A DNA stretch of 42,718 bases from Paracoccaceae bacterium. GTDB taxonomy: Bacteria > Pseudomonadota > Alphaproteobacteria > Rhodobacterales > Rhodobacteraceae. The stretch lies in the NCBI GenBank assembly GCA_016764785.1, contig JAESRG010000018.1, forward strand, positions 1-42,718, in the 5' to 3' direction. The notes under the pieces are model-generated. The model ran no database searches. It saw only the letters and a list, made by a program, of their open reading frames with translations, and was not told the origin of the DNA. Shown piece after piece: positions 1 to 9,687 of the stretch. Every line of letters begins with the position of its first letter. Within the stretch, counting starts at the first letter, position 1. Position numbers and translations under genes: made by a program.

Positions 1-1
1 C

Positions 2-1042
2 GACTTTCTGGCCGACTGGAAACAAGACGTGGTGCGCCGCGCCCTAACCGCCCAAGGATTAGAGACCGAATTTTTACCAATTGCGGTTTCCCCTCCCAAT
101 TCACGTCGCCGCGTCGTGTTTAGTGGTCGTCGTACAAAAAAAACCACAGTGGTTGGTTTTCATGGCCGCGCGTCCAGCACATCCTTTGCGCTGGAAGAAT
201 GTGCACTTGTGGTGCCAGAATTGCTGGAAGCCTTACCCGCCTGTCATGAAATTGTCCGCATCGGTGGATCGCGCAAAGGCGAGGTCAAAATCTCGGTTAC
301 GCTATGTGATTCGGGGCTGGATATTGACGTTTTACAAGCTAAAGAGCTTGACCGCACTTTGCGGGGCAAGCTGGCCGCACTGGCTGAAACCTTTGATCTG
401 GCGCGTTTGGGCTGGAACGGCGAAATCGTAGCGGCCCGTCGTCGTGCAGCGCAGCATTTTGGCAAAGCCGAAGTTATCCCGCCGCTGGGCGCGTTTTTGC
501 AAGCCACCAAGCAAGGCGAGGCCGCATTGGTCGAAGCCATGCGCCGCGCGGTCGGAAAATCGGCTAGGGTCGCAGACCTGTTCGCCGGATGTGGCACTTT
601 TGCGCTGCCTTTGGCCGAAAACGCTGAAGTTCTGGCGGTTGAGGGATCAGCCGACATGACGGCGGCGCTGAACACAGGCTGGCGGTTTGCCAAAGGTTTG
701 AAAACGGTTACGGCTGAAACCCGTGATCTATACCGCCGCCCACTGGTGCCGCTGGATTTACGCAAGCTGGACGCGGTAGTGATTGACCCTCCGCGTGCTG
801 GCGCCAAAACCCAGATGGAGGAATTGGCCAAGTCGGCCGTGCCAATCATCGGGGCGGTGTCGTGTAATCCGGTAACCTTCGCCCGTGATGCAAAAACCTT
901 GACCGATGCAGGTTTTACGCTTGATTGGGTGCAAGTGATTGACCAGTTCCGCTGGTCTGGTCATGTGGAGATCACAGCAAAATTTTCCCGTGATGCCGCC
1001 GATGCCGCGCTAAAAAACAAGGGGTATATTGCGCAGCAATAA
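2..1042 (+). CDS. Class I SAM-dependent RNA m5U methyltransferase (TrmA/RumA family, COG2265), 5'-truncated by the window edge
   Basis: Frame is open to base 2 (DFLADWKQDVVRRALTAQG...); motifs VADLFAGCGTFALPLA, VVIDPPRAGA and AVSCNPVTFARD typical of TrmA/RumA methyltransferases. Confidence 0.85.
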   Translation, partial: DFLADWKQDVVRRALTAQGLETEFLPIAVSPPNSRRRVVFSGRRTKKTTVVGFHGRASSTSFALEECALVVPELLEALPACHEIVRIGGSRKGEVKISVTLCDSGLDIDVLQAKELDRTLRGKLAALAETFDLARLGWNGEIVAARRRAAQHFGKAEVIPPLGAFLQATKQGEAALVEAMRRAVGKSARVADLFAGCGTFALPLAENAEVLAVEGSADMTAALNTGWRFAKGLKTVTAETRDLYRRPLVPLDLRKLDAVVIDPPRAGAKTQMEELAKSAVPIIGAVSCNPVTFARDAKTLTDAGFTLDWVQVIDQFRWSGHVEITAKFSRDAADAALKNKGYIAQQ

Positions 1043-1172
1043 CACCTCCGAACAGCGCAAGCCTGCCCGTCAGCCAAGTCAGTAATCGCCGGTGACCTAA
1101 ATTAGGTGAATTCCTGCTTTCAATTCGACCGTACCGCGCTCTATAAATACAAAATTCAATTCAGGAGCCCCC

Positions 1173-1676
1173 ATGGCACGAGAATTCGCAAAGCTAGAAG
1201 TTTCTTATTTTAGACGGGTCATTGGCATGGCCGTGCAAGTCTCAATGGGGATTTTTTTACTTTACACCGTGGCAACATTGCCCTCGGCCAGCATCATCTG
1301 GAGCATTCTTCTGACAGGTTTGGGCTTCGCATTTCTGTGGTTTGCTTGGCGTTATTGGAAATCAACCGAGACGTATCTGACCCTTAATGAAAATGGGCTG
1401 TTTGACAGCACAGGACGGCATTTTTGTACCTTTGACGAAATCGAAAAAGTCGACCGTAGCATTTTTGCGTTTCGCCCCTCGGCGGGCTTTTTGATCCGGT
1501 TGAAAACGTCTCGGCAAAAAGGGTGGTCGCCGGGTTTGTGGTGGGCATTTGGCAAAAGCGTCGGCGTCGGTGGTGCCACCAGTCGCGCGGCTTGTAAGCA
1601 GATGGCTGACATCATCTCGGTGATGATCTCTGAACGCGGCGCTGAAATTCTGGCGATGGACCCCGACAAAGATTAA
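1173..1676 (+). CDS. Hypothetical membrane protein (two predicted N-terminal TM helices, then a soluble domain)
   Basis: 167-aa ORF with SD-like AGGAG before the ATG; hydrophobic stretches VQVSMGIFLLYTVATL and IIWSILLTGLGFAFLWFAW; family not recognised. Confidence 0.7.
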   Translation: MAREFAKLEVSYFRRVIGMAVQVSMGIFLLYTVATLPSASIIWSILLTGLGFAFLWFAWRYWKSTETYLTLNENGLFDSTGRHFCTFDEIEKVDRSIFAFRPSAGFLIRLKTSRQKGWSPGLWWAFGKSVGVGGATSRAACKQMADIISVMISERGAEILAMDPDKD

Positions 1677-4135
1677 ACCCGCGGCTTAACCCGTCGGGTT
1701 GGCGGGGCTTCGGCGGGGTTTTCCGGCCACGGATGACGCGGGTATCGGCCGCGCATATCCTTGCGCACATCCACATAAGAACTCGCCCAAAACCCCGGCA
1801 GATCAGCCGTTGTCTGCACCGTGCGTCGTGCTGGTGACAGCAGGTCAATCAGCAAAGGCAATCGGTCTGGCCCCACGGTGGGGTGGGTGGTCATGCCAAA
1901 CATCTCCTGCAAACGCACCGAAATCGATGGCTGATCACCGCTATAATCCACCGGCAGCTTTGTACCGGTCGGCGCGGTGATGGTGATCGGGGCCAGCTGA
2001 TCCAACAGCTGTTTTCCGTCCCATCCCAACAACGTCTCTAGGGCGGGCATTAGGTCACGGTTTTTCAGGTCTGACCGGTTTTTGCATCCCTGTAAAAACG
2101 GCCCCAACCAATCATCCAGATTTGCCAAAAGACTGACCTGATCCATGTGCGAAATTTCAGTGCCGCGCGCCCGTAACCATTCCACGCGCCCCACCATGAA
2201 ACGCGCGGCTTTGTTCCAGTTTAGGCAATCCAGCCCCATGTCGCGGATACCCTCCAGCATTGCTGTTGCGATTGCGTCTGGCGGTGCGTTGCGCCAATTA
2301 CGGTCCTCCAACACCAGTGCCCCCAGCATTTTTCGTTGACGCGCTACCACCATGCGGTCACGTTTTGACCATGCGCAAATGTCTAGGTTTTTAACCCGTT
2401 CGCCGTGCCATGCCAGAACCTCTGATTCAGAAACCCGCGCCGCCAGCCGCACCTTGGCTTCACGGGTATCGCCGTCCAGATCAGCGGCCACGATCAATCG
2501 CGCGCCTGCCAATGGGTCTCCCGCTGCGATCACCGCACCTTTACCGCCGCTCAGTAAAAACTGACCTTTGTCACCGCCGCGCGTCAGGCCAATGCGGTCA
2601 GGAAAAGCCAGCGACACCAGCACCCCAAGACTGGCCGGTTTTACAACCGGACGATCAAACCTTTTGGCCTCGGTACGGATGCTAGACAGCAGATTGCGAT
2701 CAGCCTGAAAGGGGTGATTGCGCTGGAATTTTTGCATGTCATCCAACGCTTCAATGCGCAGCGTCAGATCAACAGGGGCGCCGCGCAGCGGGTCGCGGGC
2801 CGCAATCAACGCGGCCAACAGTGCCGCCTGTTTGCCACCGGCTTTCAGCACCATTTGACCAAGGCGCGGGTGCATCGGTAGCGCGGCCAAAGCCTTGCCA
2901 TGTTTGGTGATTCGATGGTTTTCATCCAGCGCGCCCAGCGACTTCAACACCGCCTGTGCTGACGTATACGCGCCAACCGGAGGCTGGGTTAGAAACTCCA
3001 TTTCGGCGGGGTCGGTGGCGCCCCAAAGCGCAAGCTCCAACACCAGCGCGGTCAGGTCAGTCGATTCGATTTCAGCGGGCGGAAAACGGCGCATCCCGCC
3101 CTCTTCGCCTTTGGTCCAAAACCGGTAACAACTGCCCGCCGCCAAGCGCCCAGCACGGCCGCGCCGCTGTTCAGCCTCGGCCTTAGTGACCCGTTCGGTC
3201 ACCAACCGTGACATGCCAGACCCGACATCAAACCGCGCGCGACGTGCGCGCCCGCCGTCAACCACCACCCGAATATCGGGAATGGTCAACGAGGTTTCGG
3301 CAATGCTGGTCGCCAGCACCACCTTGCGTTTTTCCGCCAGCGGTTGCAGCACCAACCGTTGTTTGGCAAAGGGCATCGCCCCGAATAATGGCATGATTTC
3401 GGCATTTTTGATCCGGCCTGAAAGAAGGTTTTCAACGCGTCGAATTTCACCCGCGCCGGGCAGAAATACCAGAATCCCGCCCTCGCATTCATGGGAAGCC
3501 TGCACAACCAAATCAGCCAACGCGGTTTCAAATCGCGGCAACCTTTGGCCCGGTTTGGTCCACGGTCGATCCAGCCAGCGGGTCTCAACCGGAAAGCTGC
3601 GGCCCTCAGCCGTGATCACTGGCGCACCGCCCATCAGCGCCGCCACCGGCCCCGCGTCAAGGGTTGCTGACATGACCAAAATAGCCAAATTGGGCCGCAA
3701 TGCGTCGCGAATTTCAAGACACAGCGCCAGCCCAAGGTCAGCGTTCAGTGATCGCTCATGGAACTCGTCAAAGATCACGCAATCAATGCCTGACAACTCA
3801 GGGTCAGACTGGATCATACGGGTGAGAATCCCCTCGGTCACCACCTCGACACGGGTTTGGGCCGAGGTTTTGCTTTCGCCCCGCACGCGATAGCCAACCG
3901 TTTGGCCAACCTTTTCACCCAAGCCCTGCGCCAGCCGCTCGGCTGCGGCTCGCGCTGCAACGCGACGCGGTTCCAGCATTAAAATCCGGCCAGAACAAAA
4001 CCCGTTTTCAAGCAGATGCAACGGCACGCGGGTGGTTTTGCCAGCGCCCGGCGGCGCTTGCAAAACGGCAAGACCCTTGTCGCGAAATCGCGCCAAAAGT
4101 TCGGGCAGAATGGGGTCAATAGGAAGGTTGGTCAC
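1673..4135 (-). CDS. hrpB: ATP-dependent helicase HrpB
   Basis: 820 aa; APPGAGKTTRVPL (Walker A), DEFHERSLNADLGLAL, SATLD, AEQRRGRAGR; C-terminal HrpB region. Confidence 0.95.
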   Translation of the reverse strand: MTNLPIDPILPELLARFRDKGLAVLQAPPGAGKTTRVPLHLLENGFCSGRILMLEPRRVAARAAAERLAQGLGEKVGQTVGYRVRGESKTSAQTRVEVVTEGILTRMIQSDPELSGIDCVIFDEFHERSLNADLGLALCLEIRDALRPNLAILVMSATLDAGPVAALMGGAPVITAEGRSFPVETRWLDRPWTKPGQRLPRFETALADLVVQASHECEGGILVFLPGAGEIRRVENLLSGRIKNAEIMPLFGAMPFAKQRLVLQPLAEKRKVVLATSIAETSLTIPDIRVVVDGGRARRARFDVGSGMSRLVTERVTKAEAEQRRGRAGRLAAGSCYRFWTKGEEGGMRRFPPAEIESTDLTALVLELALWGATDPAEMEFLTQPPVGAYTSAQAVLKSLGALDENHRITKHGKALAALPMHPRLGQMVLKAGGKQAALLAALIAARDPLRGAPVDLTLRIEALDDMQKFQRNHPFQADRNLLSSIRTEAKRFDRPVVKPASLGVLVSLAFPDRIGLTRGGDKGQFLLSGGKGAVIAAGDPLAGARLIVAADLDGDTREAKVRLAARVSESEVLAWHGERVKNLDICAWSKRDRMVVARQRKMLGALVLEDRNWRNAPPDAIATAMLEGIRDMGLDCLNWNKAARFMVGRVEWLRARGTEISHMDQVSLLANLDDWLGPFLQGCKNRSDLKNRDLMPALETLLGWDGKQLLDQLAPITITAPTGTKLPVDYSGDQPSISVRLQEMFGMTTHPTVGPDRLPLLIDLLSPARRTVQTTADLPGFWASSYVDVRKDMRGRYPRHPWPENPAEAPPTRRVKPRV

Positions 4136-4144
4136 AAAAATGCA

Positions 4145-4489
4145 CTAATCAATGGTCAGGACCACATGGGGCGCGAACGGAATAATAATGGCTTTGCAAA
4201 TATTTGATTCAGCACGATAAATCACCCAAGGATGCCCGTAAAATGACGGCTGGTCATAGCTATCACCGGGGGCAAGTGTGTTGTAATAAACCTCTTCGCC
4301 CTCAAAACTTACCCAAAGAATATCAACCGAGGTTTCGGCATTATTTTGGAACGTCACGATGGTATCATGCAGGGATTCGTTGGGGCGAATACCGCCAAGA
4401 AAACAGTTAATCGCCGCGTTGGTCTGGGCGCTGCTGGCCGTTCCCGCCACCAGCGCAGATATCAACAGAAAATGTCTGAAAAGTCGCAT
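4145..4489 (-). CDS. Secreted small protein resembling the von Hippel-Lindau (VHL) beta domain
   Basis: Signal peptide MRLFRHFLLISALVAGTASSA; VDILWVSFEGEEVYYNTLAPGDSYDQPSFYGHPWVIYRAES resembles VHL beta-domain pattern VW-F-GE--Y-TL-PG----S--GH-W. Confidence 0.65.
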   Translation of the reverse strand: MRLFRHFLLISALVAGTASSAQTNAAINCFLGGIRPNESLHDTIVTFQNNAETSVDILWVSFEGEEVYYNTLAPGDSYDQPSFYGHPWVIYRAESNICKAIIIPFAPHVVLTID

Positions 4490-4500
4490 TTTGCTCTCCG

Positions 4501-4908
4501 TCAGGGTTTTACTACTGTGGTCAGCACAGCGTCATCTTGCGGCGCTTTTGGCAGATCATCGGTGATGTCATAATATGCACCTTTATCGTCAACAAAGATA
4601 TGACCTTTGGTTTGCAAATCGCTTGGGTTGTCCAGCGTGCCCGCAAAAATCGACAGGTTTTCACCCAAACCATCCCAAAACAGGTTTGACCCGCAGGTGG
4701 CACAAAACCCACGCCGCGCCGTGTCGGATGAGCGAAACCAAGTGACGTGGCCAACGATGTTGACACTATCGCGGGGCGCGGATGTGGCGGCAACAAAATG
4801 CCCCGAGGTCTTTCGGCATTGCTGGCAATGGCAATTTATCACAGGGCGCAGCAGGCCAGACACGGTGTAGGTTACCGCGCCGCACAAACATCCGCCGGAA
4901 TATTTCAT
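4501..4908 (-). CDS. GFA family protein (glutathione-dependent formaldehyde-activating-like, zinc-binding)
   Basis: [42 protein letters not shown] motifs. Confidence 0.93.
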   Translation of the reverse strand: MKYSGGCLCGAVTYTVSGLLRPVINCHCQQCRKTSGHFVAATSAPRDSVNIVGHVTWFRSSDTARRGFCATCGSNLFWDGLGENLSIFAGTLDNPSDLQTKGHIFVDDKGAYYDITDDLPKAPQDDAVLTTVVKP

Positions 4909-6248
4909 TGGTTGTTCTTTTGGAAGGATGCCCCCAACCGTTCCATTAGTGGCACAAAATCCGGAAAACTGGTTTCGATCGCGGCAGCGTCGTCAATTTT
5001 AACCGGCTTTTCAGTGATCATACCAAGGCACATAAAGCTCATCGCGATGCGGTGATCCAGATGGGTCACGCAGGTTGCGCCGCCGGGGATTTTTCCCATG
5101 CCGTAAATGGTCAGGCTGTCCTCGGTTTCCTCAATTTTAACGCCGCACGCCTCAAGCCCTCGGGCCATCGCGTCAATACGGTCACATTCTTTGACCCGCA
5201 TTTCCTTGATGCCCTTCATCACGGTTTTGCCCGAGGCGGTTGCGGCCAGAACCGCCAAAATAGGATACTCATCTATCATCGACGGCGCCCGTTCAGGCGG
5301 TACGGTAATGCCTTTGAGCGGGCCAAACCTAACCCGCAGATCGGCAACTGGTTCGCCGCCCTCGCTATGCGGGTTTTCAAATGTAATGTCGGCACCCATT
5401 TCAGTCAGCGTGGTAAACAGCCCAGCGCGGGTTGGGTTGAGGCCGATATTTGGCACCAGAATGTCTGAGCCTTCAACCAACAGCGCTGCCACCACCGGAA
5501 ACGCAGCTGACGACGGATCACGCGGTACCACAATGGTTTGGCCGGTCAATTCTGGCTGGCCTTTCAGGGTGATGACGCGGCCCTCATCGGTGATTTCGGT
5601 GGTAATTTCAGCGCCAAACCCTGCCAGCATCCGTTCGGTATGATCGCGGGTGGCTTCTTGTTCAATCACCACGGTTTCACCGGGCGCATTCAGCCCCGCC
5701 AACAGCACCGCAGATTTCACTTGGGCCGAGGGCATCGGTGTCGCATAGCGCACCGGCACCGGATTGGCCGCACCAACAATCGTCAGGGGCAATCTGCCGC
5801 CCGAACGGCCATGGGATTGGGTGCCAAACAACGCCAGCGGGTCAGTCACACGCCCCATTGGCCGCGACCGCAGGCTGGCATCGCCAGTGAATGTCGCCGT
5901 AATATCGGTGGTCGCCATCGCGCCCATGATCAGCCGCACACCAGTGCCGGCATTGCCACAATCAATTACGTCTTCGGGTTCAGCAAAGCCGCCAACCCCA
6001 ACGCCGTGAATCCGCCATTCACCGTCACCAACACGCTCAACATCTGCGCCAAAAGCCCGCATGGCTTTGGCTGTATCCAGCACATCGCCACCTTCCAACA
6101 GGCCAGTCACATGGGTTTCACCCACCGACAGCGCCCCCAGAATAAGCGAGCGGTGCGAGATGGATTTGTCCCCCGGCACCCGCGCTTCGCCCGAAAGCGG
6201 CCCGCATTTGCGCGACGTCATAGGGCGGAGAGTGCCATGGCTGGACAT
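4905..6248 (-). CDS. aroA: 3-phosphoshikimate 1-carboxyvinyltransferase (EPSP synthase)
   Basis: [38 protein letters not shown] motifs; 447 aa. Confidence 0.97.
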   Translation of the reverse strand: MSSHGTLRPMTSRKCGPLSGEARVPGDKSISHRSLILGALSVGETHVTGLLEGGDVLDTAKAMRAFGADVERVGDGEWRIHGVGVGGFAEPEDVIDCGNAGTGVRLIMGAMATTDITATFTGDASLRSRPMGRVTDPLALFGTQSHGRSGGRLPLTIVGAANPVPVRYATPMPSAQVKSAVLLAGLNAPGETVVIEQEATRDHTERMLAGFGAEITTEITDEGRVITLKGQPELTGQTIVVPRDPSSAAFPVVAALLVEGSDILVPNIGLNPTRAGLFTTLTEMGADITFENPHSEGGEPVADLRVRFGPLKGITVPPERAPSMIDEYPILAVLAATASGKTVMKGIKEMRVKECDRIDAMARGLEACGVKIEETEDSLTIYGMGKIPGGATCVTHLDHRIAMSFMCLGMITEKPVKIDDAAAIETSFPDFVPLMERLGASFQKNNQ

Positions 6249-6318
6249 ATTGAAACCTCATATAAAAACCGTTTTGCAATGTATAGCTAAGGCTGCACGG
6301 AGGGTCCATATGAAACGG

Positions 6319-7482
6319 TTACTGCAAACTGGCGGTGATCTCGCGAAAGGCTGCAAGGTTCTGGTCAAACGCGCCAGCCTCGCGAAAAGCGCGGTCAGCG
6401 GAATTTACCGCGATTACCACGCCAGCGGGCTGGTTCACATAGATATACTGACCGTATATCCCACGCGCGAAATATTCGCCTGCGCCGGCATCGGCTGCAA
6501 TCCACCACTGAAATCCATATTGGACCTTACCTTCAGCCGTCGGCGCACTTGGCACGGTTGAGGCCGCAACCCAATTTGCTGGCACAATTTGTTGCCCGTT
6601 CAGCATGCCGTTTTGCAAAAACATCTGCCCAAGCCGCGCATAGTCGCGGGTGCGCAGGTTTAGCCCGCCCAGCACAAATGCGACCCCGTCACCGTCGGTC
6701 AGCATGATTGGATCGGCCTCTAACCCCATTGGGGTCAGCAATTTTTCGGTCATCAGGTCATGGATGGAGCGTCCGGTTGCACCGCGCATCACCATGCCCA
6801 GAATATGGGTATCAATTGACACATATTGCCATCTTGCGCCCGGCTCGCCGATGGTATCGGTGATGTCAGCCGCGAATGCATCCATTGAGCCGCCCAGCGC
6901 CAAAATCCGCCCCATTTTGTTAATATCCGAGTTGGAATCGAGGTAATCTTCATCAAATTCCACCCCGCTCGACATGTTCAAAACATTGCGGATGGTCGCC
7001 CCAGCATAGGCGCTGTCGGCCAGTTCTGGTGCATATTTGGAGACTTGATCGTCGATTGACCCAATCGCAGCCTCGTCCAGCAAAATTCCGAACAAAGCCG
7101 AGAGAAAACTTTTGGCCACTGACCATGATATCCGCAGATCATCAGGATCTGTGCCTTGGAAATAACTTTCATAAGCAATGTTGCCGTCTTTCAGCACAAC
7201 CAAGCCAGTCAGTGATCGATCCTTGATCCAGCCTTCCAAACTGGCAGGCATTTCGCGGGCCATGTTGGGCAAAGCAACAGCCGGAGCGTCGGGAACATCA
7301 AGCAATTGGTGAAGAAAAATCTCGTCCATATTACTGAAATTGGCGACGATATTTTCTTCGGCAAACAACGAACTCACGGCCAGCAGCCGTTTGACCTCAT
7401 CCCATTTCCAGATCGCCAGCCCGACGCCAACGATCGCTAAAATGATCAGGGTTTTCATTACGCGGCGCAGGGCTTTTTTCAT
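6319..7482 (-). CDS. Serine hydrolase, class C beta-lactamase-like, N-terminally membrane anchored
   Basis: SxxK motif in SWSVAKSFLSALFG; likely start is the internal Met MKKALRRVMKTLIILAIVG at 7482 rather than the longer ORF start at 7629. Confidence 0.85.
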   Translation of the reverse strand: MKKALRRVMKTLIILAIVGVGLAIWKWDEVKRLLAVSSLFAEENIVANFSNMDEIFLHQLLDVPDAPAVALPNMAREMPASLEGWIKDRSLTGLVVLKDGNIAYESYFQGTDPDDLRISWSVAKSFLSALFGILLDEAAIGSIDDQVSKYAPELADSAYAGATIRNVLNMSSGVEFDEDYLDSNSDINKMGRILALGGSMDAFAADITDTIGEPGARWQYVSIDTHILGMVMRGATGRSIHDLMTEKLLTPMGLEADPIMLTDGDGVAFVLGGLNLRTRDYARLGQMFLQNGMLNGQQIVPANWVAASTVPSAPTAEGKVQYGFQWWIAADAGAGEYFARGIYGQYIYVNQPAGVVIAVNSADRAFREAGAFDQNLAAFREITASLQ

Positions 7483-7543
7483 GGGTTCATCCTTTGTGGC
7501 TGGGCAAATGTTGGGTAAATCCAGCCCAAAGGTCAAGTAATTT

Positions 7544-7708
7544 CCGAGCCGAAGGCGAGGCCAAGCCCAAAGGGAGGGGGGTATTGCGTAGCAATAATAC
7601 CGCGGACTGCGGGAGGCTCCTTTAACCAAGAATCACGGCTCCCGCCTGTTGACCACACGCCTAAAGGCGCGCCGCAAACAGTTGGGCGTGGCCTCGGCTG
7701 CGCCTCGG
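7544..7708. repeat. Intergenic element bounded by imperfect 25-bp inverted repeats (7544-7568 vs 7684-7708), with internal hairpins
   Basis: CCGAGCCGAAGGCGAGGCCAAGCCC vs reverse complement CCGAGGCGCAGCCGAGGCCACGCCC, 21/25 identical by hand alignment; internal GCGGGAG(7609-7615)/CTCCCGC(7639-7645), CGCC-TAAA-GGCG(7658-7669), GGTATTGC(7580-7587)/GCAAT-AATACC. Confidence 0.6.
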
Positions 7709-7728
7709 TGGGGCTGACGGCTGATTGT

Positions 7729-8853
7729 TCAGCTTATCAGAAGGTTTGGTGGCGGGGTTGGCTTAGCCAATTTTCCAGTGAGAAATCGTGCCGGGTTGGC
7801 CTTGCTGATTTCATTAAAAACGGTCTCGCCAAGGATCACCCGCAGATTAACCGACACCGCGCGTTCCGAACTTTCTTCCTGTCGGCTCATATAATAATCT
7901 GATCCGAACAGCGTTTTTGATCGCACCAGATCATTTTCCAGAAACACTTTCAGAAATGGCAGGTTTTGCGAAATCTTGAAGGCAGTATAGGAAATGTCGG
8001 TGAACAGGTTCGGATAGTCATCCGTTTCCAAGATATCCAGCAGGGCTGCCAAGAAATTATCTTTGCGGCTTTCGGGGTCATTTGGATCAATGCCGTCATT
8101 GATATAGGTATCCCATGCCTGAGCGCCACCAAAATGAGCAAGACACACACGTAAATCATTGAATTCATCCAACACCTTCAAGAAGGCCTGTGGCCTAGAG
8201 ACAGCGTCGCATTGCTGCTGGTCCCAGCCTTTAAGTTTAACGCCGCCTGACGAGCAATGGGACATCACCGGAATATTATGCTTAATGCAAATGGGGTAAA
8301 TTTCATTCATCAGAATTGGATCATCCGGCCGATATCCCAGTTTGGGGTACAGTTTCAGCCCCTTAAAGCCATAATTTTCGATACAATTTCTGAACTCCGC
8401 TACCCCGTCGGGGCGATCTGGATGGAAGGTCGCAAACGGGATTATGATGTCTTTGTATTTCTGAAGTTTATAAAGCTCAGATAATTTCCGATGCTGTTCG
8501 TAAATATCTTCTTTGACCTGCCCATATTTTGCATAACGCATGTCCATTGGTAACACTACAAATTTGGTGTCAGAAGGATAGTATTTTTGAAGTTCGTTCA
8601 AAATGGCTTCGGGTCCGCTTTTGCGTCCGATATCGCGCATCGCATATAGCCGAGTCACCCAGCCACGTGGATCTTGAACGCCAAGATTCTGCAGAATGTA
8701 CCTAACGAAACTAAATGAAACGATGAAACGGAGTACGCCAAACCTAATGCCAATGTGCCGGAGAATTGCTCCGAAGAAATTGGGCATCCACGTTGGTATA
8801 TTGCGTTCCGTGAACAGATGAATATGGCAATTTATGATCGGATCGTCGGACAT
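7729..8853 (-). CDS. Amidohydrolase 2 family (TIM-barrel metal-dependent hydrolase)
   Basis: INCHIHLF N-terminal metal motif, GFKGLKLYPKLGY, IPVMSHCSSGG, CLAHFGG, LFGSDYYM. Confidence 0.85.
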   Translation of the reverse strand: MSDDPIINCHIHLFTERNIPTWMPNFFGAILRHIGIRFGVLRFIVSFSFVRYILQNLGVQDPRGWVTRLYAMRDIGRKSGPEAILNELQKYYPSDTKFVVLPMDMRYAKYGQVKEDIYEQHRKLSELYKLQKYKDIIIPFATFHPDRPDGVAEFRNCIENYGFKGLKLYPKLGYRPDDPILMNEIYPICIKHNIPVMSHCSSGGVKLKGWDQQQCDAVSRPQAFLKVLDEFNDLRVCLAHFGGAQAWDTYINDGIDPNDPESRKDNFLAALLDILETDDYPNLFTDISYTAFKISQNLPFLKVFLENDLVRSKTLFGSDYYMSRQEESSERAVSVNLRVILGETVFNEISKANPARFLTGKLAKPTPPPNLLIS

Positions 8854-8912
8854 CAGGAAAACTCCTTTTGCACTACTATAGCGTGCAAGGGGAAAATTTC
8901 AATCTTCTGCTG

Positions 8913-9644
8913 CTAACGCCTACGGAAGGTCATATAATTCGGGGTACGATTTTCGCGGATGGCTTTGGCCTCGTATCGCGTGCGGTGCCAGTCAGCCCAA
9001 GGTTTTTTCAAAGCATCATCGGTTGTCGTTAGAACATCAAAATCATCGCGCCCAAGCATGTGTTGCTGTGTTTGACGTGCATAGTCTTCAATATCGGTGG
9101 CGACCCTGAATTCAGCACCTGGTTTTAAGGCACGGGCCAATTGGTCGATATTTTCAGGCTCAATGAAACGTCGCTGGCGATGCCGCGATTTGGGCCACGG
9201 ATCAGGGTATAACAGAAATGCTTTATCCAAAGACGCCTCGGGTAACACATCAAGTAAATCGCGAGCATCACCCATGTGAACCCGCACGTTTGTGACACCC
9301 GTTTCCGCGATACGTGGCACCAACATGGCCACGCCGTTCACATAGGGTTCGCACCCGATAATCCCGACCTCAGGATAGGTTTGGGCCATATGCAGCAAAT
9401 GTTCGCCGCCGCCAAACCCGATTTCCAGCCAGACAGGGCGGTCGTCGCCAAACAGGTCGGTCACGGCGATTGGGTCGCGGTTGGGGTTGTCCTCATATGT
9501 CACGTTTTTCGGCGAAATTTCTTTGAGCGTGGTTTGCATATGAACCACCTGACTTTTGCGCAGGGTTTTGCCATGACGACGGCCATAAGAATTGCGTCGC
9601 GGGGCGCCGTCGTGGGCTTTCGGGGTGGTCATATGCGGGTCCAA
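8913..9644 (-). CDS. trmB: tRNA (guanine-N7-)-methyltransferase
   Basis: VWLEIGFGGGEHLLHMA, LYPDPWPKSRHRQRRFI motif diagnostic of TrmB; real start may be MTTPKAH at about 9632. Confidence 0.95.
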   Translation of the reverse strand: MDPHMTTPKAHDGAPRRNSYGRRHGKTLRKSQVVHMQTTLKEISPKNVTYEDNPNRDPIAVTDLFGDDRPVWLEIGFGGGEHLLHMAQTYPEVGIIGCEPYVNGVAMLVPRIAETGVTNVRVHMGDARDLLDVLPEASLDKAFLLYPDPWPKSRHRQRRFIEPENIDQLARALKPGAEFRVATDIEDYARQTQQHMLGRDDFDVLTTTDDALKKPWADWHRTRYEAKAIRENRTPNYMTFRRR

Positions 9645-9687
9645 TCACAGTTTGGTTGCCGCTTAATAGGTTTCCAACGCTGCGAGA

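Noticed and set aside
81-431. Shadow ORFs in alternative frames or antisense to conserved genes (e.g. 81-431 +, 244-849 -, 3186-3893 +, 5538-6290 +, 15430-15828 +, 34357-35097 +)
   Set aside because: They overlap strongly recognisable genes in another frame, have low-complexity Arg/Ser/Pro-rich translations and no recognisable motifs.
7483-7629. Long N-terminal extension of the serine hydrolase (MVKGASRSPRYYCYAIPPSLWAWPRLRLG...)
   Set aside because: The extension is translated out of the inverted-repeat element; a membrane-anchor start at 7482 is much more plausible.
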